64,000 nt of DNA from Arbacia lixula (lineage: Eukaryota > Echinodermata > Echinoidea > Arbacioida > Arbaciidae), in NCBI GenBank assembly GCA_963669155.1, contig OZ022594.1, positions 18,531,302 through 18,595,301 on the forward strand. The letters run 5' to 3'. This document shows, in pieces, positions 1 through 11,414 of this stretch. The notes under the pieces are model-generated. The model worked only from the letters and a program-made list of their open reading frames with translations, ran no database searches and had not been told where the DNA came from. The first letter of the stretch is position 1. Each line of letters starts with the position of its first letter. Position numbers and translations under genes: made by a program.

Positions 1-29
1 AATAAAATAAAACAATAAAAAATACAGGG

Positions 30-100
30 AAACCCCGTTATAACGAGGGGATCGGGACCCACACTTTTTCCTCGCTATAGCTGATTGCTCGCTAAACCAG
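30..100. mobile_element. Possible pogo/Tigger-like element fragment
   Basis: It contains CGTTATAACGAGG followed by GATCGGGACCC and TTTTTCCTCG. This resembles the terminal region of the pogo-like element at 24274-25461, which has the same TTATAACGAG core. The other end is not visible, because the window starts here. Confidence 0.35.
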
Positions 101-204
101 TGCATGATCAAGACATACAGAAACAAATGCATCTATACGACTACACAAACAATAACATATTTACCGCTAGGACTTTAATATTTAAATGGCTTTGCAAGCA
201 TTCT

Positions 205-961
205 AAACTGAATTCATCTCTGTCATCTCCCATGCTTCCTCCCTCACAAATTCTCCATCTACCCCATCTCTTAACTGTCTCCCACTTTCATTTCTTCCAC
301 AAACCGCGCCCCACCTCCCTTTCTCATCTCCCCTGCTCCCCTCCCTATCTCTCCATTCATCCCATGTATTACTGTCTCTTATTTTCAATTTCTTCCACAA
401 ACCCACCCCACCCCCATCTCTCTCTCTCTCTCTCCTTCTCTTCCCATACCCCCCCCCCCTCTCTCTCTCATCTCCCCTGCTTTCCCCCCTCTCTCTTTAT
501 CCACCCTCTGTCTCTCTTCTTCACTCCTGCCGCATGCTCCACCCATCCCTCATCTCGGTCTCAGGTACATTTTCTTCTCTCCTCTTTACCCACCTTTCAA
601 TAATCTCTCTCTCTCTTCCTCCCTCTCCTCCCTCCCCCCCCCTCCCCCCCCCCCCCTCTCTCTCTCTCTCTCCTCTCTCTCTCTCCCTCCCCCTCTCTCT
701 CTCCCTCCCCCCTCTCTCTCTCTCTCCCTCCCCCTCTCTCTCTCTCCCCCCTCTCTCTCTCTCCCTCCCCCTCTCTCTCTCCCTCCCCCCCCCTCTCTCT
801 CTCTCTCTCTCCTCTCTCTCTCCCTCTCCTCAGCTATCTCATTTCTCCTATGCTGACAATGAGAATCGGCTTTTCATGTATAGATTTAGTGCTCATTTTA
901 TTCAGTAACTAAGTTTGCATGCACAATGTATCACGTACTGCCACATGCTCCACCCATCCCT
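205..961 (+). repeat. Pyrimidine-rich low-complexity region
   Basis: This is a long (CT)n, (CCT)n and poly-C tract. The open frames across it, rich in Ser, Leu and Pro, are a by-product of composition. No gene is seen. Confidence 0.85.
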
Positions 962-1187
962 CATCTCGGTCTCAGGTACATTTTCTTCTCTTCTATGTAC
1001 CCACCTTTCAATAATCACTCTCTCTCTCTCTTTCTCTCTCTCTCCCTCTCCCCCCCCCCCCCCTCTCTCTCTCTCCCTCTCCTCAGCTATCTCATTTCTC
1101 CTATGCTGACAATGAGAATCGGCTTTTCATGTATAGCTTTACTGCTGATTTTATTCAGTAACTAAGTTTGCATGCACAATGTATCAA
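530..1187 (+). repeat. Two-unit tandem repeat with an expanded CT microsatellite
   Basis: Unit 1 (530-938) and unit 2 (939-1187) both start with CATGCTCCACCCATCCCTC and end with the ATGAGAATCGGCTTTTCATG block and TTTGCATGCACAATGTATCA. They differ mainly in the length of the CT/C tract in the middle. Copy B retains unit 2 from 28473. Confidence 0.75.
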
Positions 1188-2207
1188 ATATTTCCCCCCT
1201 ATTTCCGGTTGTATAGCGAGGGACTAATAACTCACTGTGAGATACCACATGAGCCTGCTTGGATAGATAAAGTACAACAGTTAAAATATGGCAAGTAATT
1301 TCAATTTAATAAAACAATGATTAATTTTGCAATAGAATTTTAGCTTTATACATAAAAACATGTAACTATCCTTAAACTAATTAGCACAACAAAAGAGACA
1401 TTGACTGTGAGTGGGCCTGTGGAGTTCAGTGACCTTTTGGGCCAGTGATGAGAGAACATTCTAGAGTGTAGAGATCCAGTAAAATCAAGAACATGCCACT
1501 GTGTTTATTGTTTTGATATTTGCAGGCATAGATAGAACTTTCTAGATGGATAGAACTTTCTAGATACTTGTGCAGACTGTAATACAGTGTATATAAATCA
1601 GTTGTTTTGGACATGAGTACAGAGTTTCTGTCATCTTAGCTCCAGTCACCTGTGTTAATAGTAACCTGCATTTTAGAGTTTATTGTGACCTTGGCTCACT
1701 ACACACCTGTTTAGATTAGAATAAATCAAATGGTGAATGTGGGAAAGGGTAATGACTTCTACTCCACAAATGGTGGGGGTGGGGTAATGGTAAATTACTA
1801 CTATACAACAGTACCAAGCACAAAAAGCTCCACATCAATAACCATCCAGTTTCTTGCCTGTGGGACTGTGTGGGTCAACACACTCTCCATCTCACTCACA
1901 ACAAGATGCTACAAAATGAATTATCTTTGAATAAGCAAAGACAGGTTAAAGGCTACAATAACATGTCTTAAAATCACCTTCATTATTCTTCACACACCCA
2001 ACGAACCCCAGAAACTTAAATGAATAGCACCATCTAGGGATATATATAGGCCCATATATTCAAGGGCTTCTTTTCGACAGTTGATCAATTCTCCATTCCA
2101 CATATACATGTATCGGAGAAAATAATTCCATAATGCAATACTCAGCGACATCTGTAATTAATTTGCAGTCACATTTAATTCCACGCTAATGTACAGTACA
2201 TACACTC
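1188..2207. other. Non-coding stretch, no gene recognised
   Basis: AT-rich sequence, nearly identical to 28699-29718. It holds a short direct repeat (TAGATAGAACTTTCTAGA, near 1530-1565). A small open frame at 1730-1930 has no family resemblance, and its identity between copies means little because the whole stretch is near-identical. Confidence 0.6.
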
Positions 2208-2438
2208 CAGCTCAAAGAAGTTGGCACAGTGAAAGGGAAAGGGAAAGGGAATGGGAAAGGGAAGGAGCTGCAGTTTTAAACCGTGGTATATTTTGTCCAG
2301 TTCAGCATGAAACATGATACACTGTACTTTAGCCTAAAAAGCATCATGTTTCAAGCTGAACTGGACAAAATATACAGTGGTTTTAAACTGCGGCTCCTTC
2401 CTTTTCTTCCCTTTCCCTATGCCAATTACTTTAAGCTG
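2208..2438. mobile_element. Foldback MITE, CAGCTCAAAG family (copy A, first)
   Basis: The arms are inverted repeats. The left has AGCTCAAAGAAGTTGGCA, GGGAAAGGG and TTTTGTCCAGTTCAGC, and the right arm mirrors them, ending in GCCAATTACTTTAAGCT. It has no coding capacity. The same family occurs at 19911-20138 and in copy B. Confidence 0.75.
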
Positions 2439-2962
2439 TAGTGTAGCTGCATAGCATATCATGGGATGACTTTCCTCTATAAATGGATTGAGGATCGTAC
2501 CAGCCACCTTATATAATCATCGTGGAGCGACGGAGATTGAAGGTTTGCTTAAAGATAAAGATTATTAACACCGCTTAGCATGGTAGCTACAATAACTAAT
2601 AACCTATCATGCAACATGGCCCCAGTGTCGTGTTGGTGCAGACTATCCGTCCATCGGCAGGGTTCACCACATCAATGGTGGTTAGTGGACACCGATTTGG
2701 TTGACCAATCTATGCAACCACGACCAGGCCTTGCCCACACACACGAATGTAGAGTCATGCCAGATGATTTGAGGGAGGGTGATGTCCCTGACCAGCTTGC
2801 ATTGTCTATCATACAGACAAGCTCAAACTCCAATTGGTAAGTCACCTCAATAAACATCTCCTTCTTTTTCCTTCAGAGTGCTACTTCAGGGTGCTGACAA
2901 TAATTGCACTATGACTGGTGTATGTGTGTGAGGAGCATGGTACACAGAGTCTTCGTTTCGCA

Positions 2963-4003
2963 TAAGCCTGAGTCATATCGATTTTTTCAGAAACCGGTGT
3001 TCGATGGCTTTGCGCCGATCGAACATCGATGCATCGATACATGACGTCACCCAGCCACTGCCAAGAGCCAATTTATGAATGAAAATATAGTAAGCATACG
3101 CAGTGCAATCCTTCCATTTCCCCACATAGTATTCCACCAAAACAAGCGTGCAATTCTCTATCACCTCGTACCAAAATCGACCTAGAATTTCAATTTCCTA
3201 TATTTTATATGAATTATGAAAGGTATTCTCGGAGAATCTATTTTCTCACCGATACTGCACATGTAAGCGAATTTCGATTACTTCTTGTTTTTCCGTCAAA
3301 ATCTTACAAATTAGCGTCAATATGGCATCGTATACATGTATGTAGGTTGGAATGTGTAGAGTCTATTGCAACGGGCAGAAAGTCAATCAGCTTCCGGGTT
3401 GCGATTTTTTTTTTTCCGTAACCCTAATGCGTCGAAAAATCGCTTCCGGGTTTCAGACAACGTGACCGGATATCGTTATCACTAATATTTTGGCGACCAC
3501 GTGGTTATGACGTGATCTACGCGATGCTCCAATCAGTGGTCTCCGAATCGCTGTACGGAGACGCTCTATTAGTCTGTACGTCGGCAGCTTGTATGCAAAT
3601 TAGCCTTACGCACGATTGCCACTGTATTTCCGGGTTTTCACAGCACACGATGCTATCCGTTGTACAAAGTCTATGGACAATTGTTTGTTGTGGCGTTGCG
3701 CTGTATAGTAGTGAACGAATCAAATCCAAGTAGTATGTAGTAGCTGCTTGATCATCGAGCGACCTGTTCATTCTCTTGATGCGTTACCTGCAAAACTCAC
3801 AAAAGAGAGTAGGAACCAAGTAAGCAAATTAAAATTGTGAAAATATGAAGATAAATTGTGTATAACAGGACTATCAAACAAAAGATTTTGTGTTTTCCAG
3901 TCAATTTGGTAATTTCGTCGATGCATCGAATTCATCAAAACGAAATCGGAGTTCGACTTCTTCGATCGAACACCGGCTTAATAATCGATTCGACTCAGGC
4001 CTA
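2963..4003. mobile_element. hAT-like non-autonomous DNA transposon, copy A only
   Basis: The left end reads TAAGCCTGAGTCATATCGAT, and the reverse complement of the right end reads TAGGCCTGAGTCGAATCGAT. These are terminal inverted repeats continuing into an inner inverted block (CCGGTGTTCGAT and ATCGAACACCGG). It is flanked by 8-bp near-identical direct repeats, GTTTCGCA (2955-2962) and CTTTCGCA (4004-4011). Copy B has the empty site with a single TTTCGCA at about 30467-30473. An 8-bp duplication fits the hAT superfamily. No transposase frame is visible in its 1041 bp. Confidence 0.75.
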
Positions 4004-4011
4004 CTTTCGCA

Positions 4012-4570
4012 ATTAAAAATGTCTTGATGCAATGGCTGACTATGGCGGCGATATGATCGACGTCTCGTGGGAAGCTCGGCCTGGAGATCTCGGATAGGTG
4101 CCCACTGCTGCTCTGCTTCCTCCTCACTTTGCTTGACTTGCTCTACCCTGCTCTGATTTATTTTCCTGATCTCCTCTTTCTGTTGATGGCATCCATCATT
4201 ACATGCTGCTTATCAATGATAACTTTCATCTTACCATCGCAATTTGTGTGTTCAGACATTTTGACAGCATTCATGTGGTCTTCTGCATGGGTTTTGCATT
4301 CATCCACTCTGGCATCGAAGTTGCATAATTTCCCCTTCGCTCCTTTGATGTTCTCCGTTCTCTTCTGCAGTTCTTTGTTCCACTCAATGATTAGATCTGC
4401 AACGTTACGAACTGAACACGGTTTCTGAAGTTCCTTGAGACATTGAATTGTCCCATCCCTTGGTGCTTCTGAGCCCATCATCTGCTGTAATGGGGACATG
4501 GCAAATTGGCAATGTCCAGTCATTCTAGTTTTGGTCTGTCTGAGATGTAACCTGCGTAGTGTGAGATACA
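4012..4570 (-). pseudogene. Coiled-coil-like coding remnant (copy A)
   Basis: On the minus strand an open frame follows an acceptor-like tract ending in CAG (near 4550-4556). It encodes a hydrophilic, charged, helical segment (for example KELQKRTENIKGAKGKLC, then VDECKTHAEDHMNAVK). The frame stops at about 4158. A second frame then continues with similar character (KINQSRVEQVKQSEEEAEQQ) down to about 4015. The alternation of frames suggests a frameshifted exon or pseudogene. The heptad-like pattern recalls coiled-coil regions of TRIM/B-box-type proteins, but no RING or B-box cysteines are seen, so the family stays open. The hAT-like element 2963-4003 lies immediately downstream. Confidence 0.4.
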
Positions 4571-4662
4571 AAGAAAAAGGAACGCATGTGAAAATAAAAG
4601 TTAATGATTCCTGCGAAAGGATAAGTTTGCATAGATATGACAAATATTGATATTCGCCTGAA

Positions 4663-5028
4663 AGGGCATATAGTGTACTGGGAAGACAAAAAAGCCTTCA
4701 AAATGTAATTCTTAGCAATCTTCTTGCCAATGGTCTTAAATTCATGTATTGACCATTTTAGAAGCTTGCTGAAAGTTATTTGCCCTCAAATGATGTACAA
4801 TTGGAGTAATGAGTGATTAAATCACAAATCCTCAAAATGTTCGGCCCGAACAATATTGAGGATTTAATCATTAATCATTATTTACTCCATATGTGGATCA
4901 TTTGAGGGCAAACAACTTTCAGCAAGCTTCTAAAATAGGCAATACATGAATTTAAGACCATTGGCAAGAAGATTGCTAACAATTACCCTTTGAAGGCTTT
5001 TTTGCCTTCCCAGTACAGTATATGCCCT
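4663..5028. mobile_element. Near-full-length foldback element with TTAA-type target, copy A only
   Basis: The left arm starts AGGGCATATAGTGTACTGGG and the right arm ends CAGTACAGTATATGCCCT, so the whole 366 bp can fold back with a short loop around TTCGGCCCGAA. The right flank is TTAA (5029-5032), the left flank is TGAA (4659-4662), and the site in copy B has a single TTAA. A TTAA target fits piggyBac-type MITEs. No coding capacity. Confidence 0.65.
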
Positions 5029-5032
5029 TTAA

Positions 5033-8030
5033 AGACAGGGCGTCCAATTTGATCTAGTGATGAAAAAGATGAAACATGGCAGGAATCTGACGTATATGCT
5101 AACGATATCAACTATGAGACCTCTGTCATAGCTTCATGAACATTTTCAGGAAGAGCGTAAAACTATCCCTCTTGTTTTTGTTTAAAATCCACCGACCAGT
5201 CTACATTCACAATCATATTGTCCCTGTCAGCAAGTGATGCGGGTATTGCTCCCATTGAAGGTATGCGCTGTGATTTGTGAGTGGACAGATGCATATGTTT
5301 CAGACCACCCACCCACCCCCCAAAAAAAAAAAAAAAAAAAAAAAACTTCCTTAAACTCTTACTAGTGATTGTTAAATAATTATGCTCAAAGTCAGTATCC
5401 AGTTCTATTATACTGGGAGCAAAGTTCTGATACAGAGTCATCTTTCATTTTCTGTGGTTTTAACAAAATTATATATTTGTTGACTTGCAAAATGGACACC
5501 ATGTCTTTAAGAAAGGAATACAAAATAAAACAGTGAAGCCTTGAAGGAGGTCAGACAAAGCCAGGCAAACGGTAGAGCCTAGACTCTAGAGGGGGTCTCA
5601 AACTTACGACACCTCCCATTCCACCTGAGAGAAAACCAAGGAATGCATGACGAAAACACACATCCTGTGACCTACACACTCATGAATAATTAGTCTAAAT
5701 TAAACTCCAGAATTAATTCGTGTTGTCAAGTTAGTCCCCAGCTTTCCCCCAGCAACCTGTGGCTACAAAGCTCTAAAATTGTACTTTCTTTGTCATGTCT
5801 ATGAAGTGCAGAACCACCGAATATGTTATTATCAGCTTTAACATTTCAGAACTTGATCGATTATCATTTTCACCTAACAAAACAGTTCATCACCCGTGCT
5901 ACAATGGGTCAGGGACACAACTATACACATGCATGCATGACATGTAATAATAATCACACACCTCCACTAACATACAAAACAGTAGGTGGGGATAGTCAAG
6001 TATACTTCATGCACATCAATTTTACACTGATTTTGGATTTGCAAACTATGAGAAAGTTCTCAAACAGCATATATCACTCATTCGAATTGGAACACCCTAA
6101 TCATGCTAATTGTTAACGATATTCAATAAGTGTAGACCTACTTACCAGTTCAACGACATAGCCAAGGCGTGGTCGGGCTTTCGAGAGCGTTCGGTGTTTA
6201 TATTGCACGAATCGGATTTCAAGTGACGTCACGCATGACGGTAATATTCATGTTTTGCAACTACTTGTCTAGCTGTTTTTTTTTATTCCGCATTTTTGAG
6301 ATGTGGGTACGAGTGCCCAGTGGAATGTAAATGCATGTAACATGAAAATGATGAACCTGAATGAAGTTAGGTGGGAGAGTGGGAATGAGAAATCAGAAAT
6401 CATTAGACACGAATAACCGGCGTCTCATGCATTCGGGGCATTCTTTAATCAAATTACATGCCATATATGAGCTATGAGCCAGATGCAATCCCCCAGATCC
6501 ATGAGAGACTGATTCTTCGGTCTGGAGTCATATTGTATGATGAGAGCTAGCTTGGTCTGGTATGAGGGAGCGATTTACATGGAGCTTATTTCGATGAGGT
6601 GTATGGCAAGAATAGAGATTTTGGACGAGAGTTAAATGGAGGCGAGGGCGGAAGTCCTCGATCCTCAAAGTTGGTTTTAAGAAAAATATGCAAGAACCTT
6701 GAAAGAAATATTTTCATATGAGTGAAGGTTTGACGAAAATCCATCCAAATATTTTTTTTAAGATTAGTAAGAAAAATTATATCACAAAATCAAGAATCTT
6801 AAAATCCACAATGCTGTTATTATGATCTTTTGACGGATTTTTGATGAACCTTCACTGTTTTTTTCCTGCAAACAACCTCAAAACAAAACAAAATGGTTGA
6901 ATTTGGATTGAACTGTTAGGCCTATTAAGCCATTGATTGGTGAAAAAAATATGCAAGATAGGCCCTATAAGCCCTATTAAAAAAAAGAGAAGTACAAAGT
7001 ACAAAGAAGTGCACATAAACAGTATGATTAAGGATGATTGATGACTTGTTGTTAATAAATAAAATATAAGTCAGCTAGATTAATTTCAGACTTTAAAACC
7101 ATATCGATCTGCTTATCAAAAATATCGTTTGGGTCGGCTGCATATGGGCTTTGCATTCTGCGGCGGCAGAAGGAAAGCGGTCAAAAATGAATGCAGGGAG
7201 GGACTAGGCCTACCTGGTAACCATGGTAACTCAGGGGAAGAAAGACCAAGGGGGACACAGAAGATAAGATTAATACGAATAGGGTCTAGGCCCTACTGCT
7301 AGTTCGTCTGCAACTGATAACAAAAATAACAATGATATGGTAATATTCCACTTGAACAGCAGTAATCTATCATCGATTAAGTGTGATTACGTCATGTATC
7401 ATCATCATTAGTATTACTACAAAAATCACCACTTCTTGCTACAAGTTGCTCCCCTCCCCTTCTGCTATGTCTACCGCCACAACGAAAGCGTTTAAATTTA
7501 CATTAATAATCGATAATCATGATGATTTATAATGACAAATGATCATATCAAATCGTTTCTACTAGCTAGTACAACGATAGCGTTTACATTTATAATAATA
7601 CTGATGACTTATAATGACAATTGATATCGCATCTATACTGCTACAACGATATAACGTTTACATTCATACTGATAATTATCGTGATATTAATAATGACGTT
7701 CGATAACAGTTATAAATCGAAATAATGAGAACGGATGATAGAGGGCATGACTAAGTAAAAGAAGAAAAAAAATTGCACTGCACCGAAAGGAAGAGAAAAG
7801 TGATGTGTGTATCGTTAATGCAGGCCTCCTATATCCGTCTGTCTCTATAGTAACATCCATGTTCCGTCTAAGCAAATGGCACCGTGGTATTTGCACTGGA
7901 GAGGTCGCATAAACCTTGGATCAAACAATGCCTCAGGCGTGCATAATGATATCCTTTTCCGTTTCCCTCGTCACATCAATCTCTCTGCATACACCCATTT
8001 ACCTTTATCACTTTCCACATTCAGTGACGG
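5033..8030. other. Non-coding stretch (copy A), no gene recognised
   Basis: AT-rich sequence. It holds a copy A-only block at about 5190-5418 that includes a poly-C/poly-A run (about 5312-5345). A degenerate piece of the GGGATAGTTCACCC MITE family is at about 6715-6860 (GAAGGTTTGACGAAAAT and TTGATGAACCTTCACT in inverted order). Three imperfect 75-90 bp units with ACAACGATA-GCGTTTACATT cores lie at about 7478-7690. Confidence 0.6.
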
Positions 8031-8035
8031 ATCTA

Positions 8036-8185
8036 TACATGGAGAGGAGGGGTATGGGGGGGGGGGGAGGAGGGAAATCAGGGGTTAAACTTCCCTCCCT
8101 TAATAATTAGGATCTAAAACAATTAATGGGGGGGGGGGGGTAGAAATAAGTTGATTTTATTAGGTTTACCCCCCCCCCCCCCCTT
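8036..8185. repeat. Poly-G and poly-C runs (copy A)
   Basis: G runs near 8057-8068 and 8128-8140 and a C run near 8168-8183 are matched at 34935-35070 in copy B with different lengths, as expected of slippage-prone homopolymers. Confidence 0.85.
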
Positions 8186-8384
8186 TAGAACCTCAAAGAG
8201 AGGGGATGGTAATTGCCCGATAAATTCCCTCAAATCTCACCAATACCCCGCCCTCCGCCTTTCGAAGACGTCGTCTCATTTTTTTAAATCAGATGTCGTG
8301 ATAATGGCGAAATTTCCTCTCGAATATCGATTTCTAAATCATTCTCGCCTCTGCTGTGCATTACGTGTTAAGTGAATAGGAAGA

Positions 8385-8475
8385 TAATGGTTCGATGGGT
8401 AAGGCACCATATGTAACAACGCGAGGCCCCCGGTTCAATTTCTGGTGTGGAGGGTCAATTTTTGTATTCCTTTGC
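8385..8475 (+). mobile_element. tRNA-derived SINE head (copy A)
   Basis: ATGGTTCGATGGGTAAGGC resembles a pol III A box (clearer in copy B) and CCCGGTTCAATTTC a B box, spaced as in a tRNA. The tRNA fold is not complete, and the sequence continues into an unrelated tail, so this is a SINE promoter region rather than a tRNA gene. Confidence 0.55.
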
Positions 8476-8784
8476 AATGTTTATTTTGCCACCTTCTTCT
8501 GTTCTATCCCTCACTTTGTCATTCTCTTTGAGATTTTCTTCCCTATTTTCCCCTCTCAACCCTTCATCTTGAATGACTATCAATTACATGTTGTTAATTA
8601 CCATATAACATGTGACCATTTAGTCTCTGAAATGTTAGTATAAATTTTATTTGTAGGTGATTTCTTATGAATAGATGGAGTTACAGTTGAAGATCCATAG
8701 TGTCACCGTGCATTTACCATCCCACGTCTGTGCACGAATTTGCCAATGCAGACCACCATATACTTGTCCACAAGTACGTTTCCT

Positions 8785-8930
8785 TTTGAACATTAGATTT
8801 CAATTGTTTATACAAAAACAAAACAAAACTCGCCACCTTCTAAAAAAAGAAAGAAAAAAAGTGGTCTGCAGGGGGGTGCGTTTCGCACCCTGCGCACCCC
8901 CCCCCCCCCCCCCGGGTGACGGTCATGCAT
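8785..8930 (+). repeat. GGTGACGGTCATG / poly-C repeat family, copy 1
   Basis: It shares AACATTAGATTTCAATTGTT, ACTCGCC, a TTCTAAAAAAA run, a short palindrome (GGTGCGTTTCGCACC), a C run and GGTGACGGTCATG with 10184-10312 in the same orientation. Copy B counterpart is about 35725-35872. Confidence 0.55.
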
Positions 8931-9340
8931 TATCCAACACGGAGTGGATCTAAAATCTTCTGCGCATACAAAATCTATAATCCTCAAAATGCATTCCACA
9001 TTTGTCTTGCCTGTTTGGCGGCGTTCGTGACTGGATCAAAGCGCCAAACGCGTAAGATATTCTCTAATTGTGTTATTAATGAACCCGGCTGATGCACTGG
9101 AGGAATAAATTTCTCTTTGTGTTGTGACCAGTTCTGACATCTCCCTGATTTAAAAAAAAAATGTGAAACGCACCGGTTTACCCTTAGCATTGGTAATAAC
9201 TAGGTGTTATTTTTTCACACTTTTGAAAAATGATTGAAAATCAGTTTCCACTCACATCAAGCTGATTGCACCTTTTTTTGTGTGTACACAAAATACCGTT
9301 CCACTCTTTTTTTGTACAGCCCTGTATTATTTTTGGAATG

Positions 9341-9686
9341 TTGGGGGTTCCTTTTGTTATGTTCAATGAAAAATAGCCCATAGGTTTCAGGGCCGTCGCC
9401 AGGGGGGGGTGCGGAGGGTGCGAACGCACCCCCCTTCAGAACCAAAAGAAAAAAAAATTAAAAAAACAAAACAAAACAAAACAAAACCGGAGGGGGGGGG
9501 GGGGGGGGGGGTAGGGAGTTGGGGGTTCCTTTTGTTATGTTCAATGAAAAATAGCCCATAGGTTTCAGGGCCGTCGCCAGGGGGGGGTGCGGAGGGTGCG
9601 AACGCACCCCCCTTCAGAACCAAAAGAAAAAAAAATTAAAAAAACAAAACAAAACAAAACAAAACCGGAGGGGGGGGGGGGGGGGG
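9341..9686. repeat. Perfect tandem duplication (178 bp) with the same repeat family inverted, copy A only
   Basis: Unit 1 (9341-9518) and unit 2 (9519-9686) both start TTGGGGGTTCCTTTTGTTAT. They run through CAGGGCCGTCGCCAGG, a GGGTGCGAACGCACCCC palindrome, an (AAAAC)n tract and a G run. Outside the homopolymers I see no difference. Flanking unique sequence is part of the unit, so this is a segmental slippage or duplication, not a second insertion. Copy B lacks the repeat at this place (about 36325). Confidence 0.75.
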
Positions 9687-9689
9687 CTA

Positions 9690-11218
9690 TAGGTCTTTTA
9701 GATGGGCGAGCACTGCCTCACATCAGAATTGGTAATGTTTGTGTCTTTTCCCCCCAAACGCACCCCCCTTGAAAAAAGCTGGTGACGGCACTGGGGTTTT
9801 TTTAGTGTGACTGCTCCGCAATTTTTTGAGAACGAGTTTCCGAAATGTTTTGTTTCGGAGGCTTAATTTTCCGTTACCAAAAGCTAATAAACTTAGTATT
9901 TCAAGCTGTGGATATTGAAATGTTATTTCTCATTCCCTTAGTTATACGTGTAACACTTGAAATATACATTTCCAAATAGTTACCAAATGTCCTTCATCAT
10001 ACTTCTAATTATAATTGTTCGAATGTTTAACTGAGGAATGTGAATTTTCTGTTAGCTGATTTGAAGCCTCCGAAATAGACTTTAAAGACTGCTCACACAA
10101 ATATAAACAGAGAAACTTATCCAATCAATATATCACAGTGGAGTATTTCAGTGGGGTTCTATACAAAAGATGTTCGCTTTATTTTTAACATTAGATTTCA
10201 ATTGTTGGGTTGTTTGTCAAAAAAAAAATAATAACTCGCCCCTTCTAAAAAAAAAAATAATCTGGAGGGGGGTGTGTTCGCACCCTCCGCACCCCCCTGG
10301 TGACGGTCATGTCTTGTGTAATGGTTTCATACAAGTGTCAGAATACCCAAGATCCCATAGATCACAGTCTCGGACACACAGCAACAGCAATCAAATATTG
10401 CAGTGATCTTACATCGAGTTACATACAATTTAAAATTCGGAATGACGCAATCCTATGATATCCCTTTTCTCATAAACAAAACCAATTTTTAACACGGCTC
10501 ATTGACTTTTGATGGGAAACCATTGATGGATTTAATTTATGACTTAAATGGTTATAATATATTCGTCATGGCCTACGTTTGGAATAATAATCATCAGTTT
10601 CCCTGGATCACAAATGTGAATGTTCATCTTTTTGTCAGCTTTAGTACCTGGAAATTTAAAATGATGTAATTATATCAACCAAAATATCATCAACAATTAC
10701 CCATTGACATGCATAAGCAATCACACAAATTATAGTACTAGTGTAACGAAGTATGCTGTTGCAAAGAACATGTCAGAACGAAACATTTATTTCCTTTACA
10801 TTTTTCTATGGCCATTAATTGCACAATATGTCATGTTTACAACAAATATTAACATAGTTATGTACCATAAGCTCTTACCAAATCTTTTCCATTTGTAACA
10901 AAAATATACAGTTCTAAATATTAAAATACAGAGAATAATACATGCATGCTAGTTCACTTGAGTGAATGATATTTGCTCTGGTGGCAATTACTCCAACAGT
11001 ACACATACTACACAGCATATGCTCTCCGGTGTAAGAAAGTTGTTTCGCCGACCGCGGTTGGTCGGATGTTTTGACCGTGGTCGGGCGATAACCATTTCAT
11101 TGAATTTTCTTGACGATTCTTTACCAGTGTGTTTCCCTGCTTTTTCTACTTTTAATCACCTTATTCAAATATCAGCGTTGGGTTTGCCTTGGAGCTATCT
11201 TCTGGGCAAATATGGTCC
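9690..11218. other. Non-coding stretch (copy A), no gene recognised
   Basis: AT-rich with short open frames only. A GC-rich motif (GACCGCGGTTGGTCGG then GACCGTGGTCGGGCG) is at about 11048-11088. In copy B (about 37588-37680) that motif is partly duplicated. Confidence 0.55.
10184..10312 (+). repeat. GGTGACGGTCATG / poly-C repeat family, copy 2
   Basis: Same family as 8785-8930. The copy B counterpart (about 36735-36846) has a shorter central palindrome. Confidence 0.55.
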
Positions 11219-11220
11219 AT

Positions 11221-11355
11221 GGCCCGTATTATATAGAGTTACGATTGATCTGAATCAATCGCAAGTCAAATCCTATATCCCTAATGTACAATGTTACTAA
11301 TTATGTCAATTGCATGTCCATTACGATCAATTACAATTCTTTATAAGACAGAGCC
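11221..11355. mobile_element. Foldback MITE, GGCCCGT-TATAAGAC type (copy A)
   Basis: The left end GGCCCGTATTATATAGAGTT and right end AATTCTTTATAAGACAGAGCC are roughly complementary. Inside, GATTGATC, AATCAATC and GATCAATT alternate, giving a foldback. Copy B counterpart is 37809-37943. Confidence 0.55.
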
Positions 11356-11414
11356 AAGGAGCTTTGGTCTTAAATCATCTTTGTCACCTGACCAAAATAC
11401 TGATGAGCAACTGA

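Noticed and set aside
85-1165. Ser/Leu/Pro-rich open frames of 60-170 residues
   Set aside because: They lie on (CT)n and poly-C tracts, change with tract length and have no domain character.
1730-1930. A 66-residue open frame identical in both copies
   Set aside because: The whole surrounding block is near-identical, so conservation is uninformative. No motif or splice context supports it.
2580-2840. An 86-residue open frame ending at a GTAAGT donor-like site
   Set aside because: It could be an exon, but no upstream or downstream partner exon or protein family could be found, and the other strand is also open.
8385-8475. A functional tRNA gene
   Set aside because: A- and B-box-like sequences are present, but the acceptor stem and anticodon arm do not pair, so a SINE head is the better reading.
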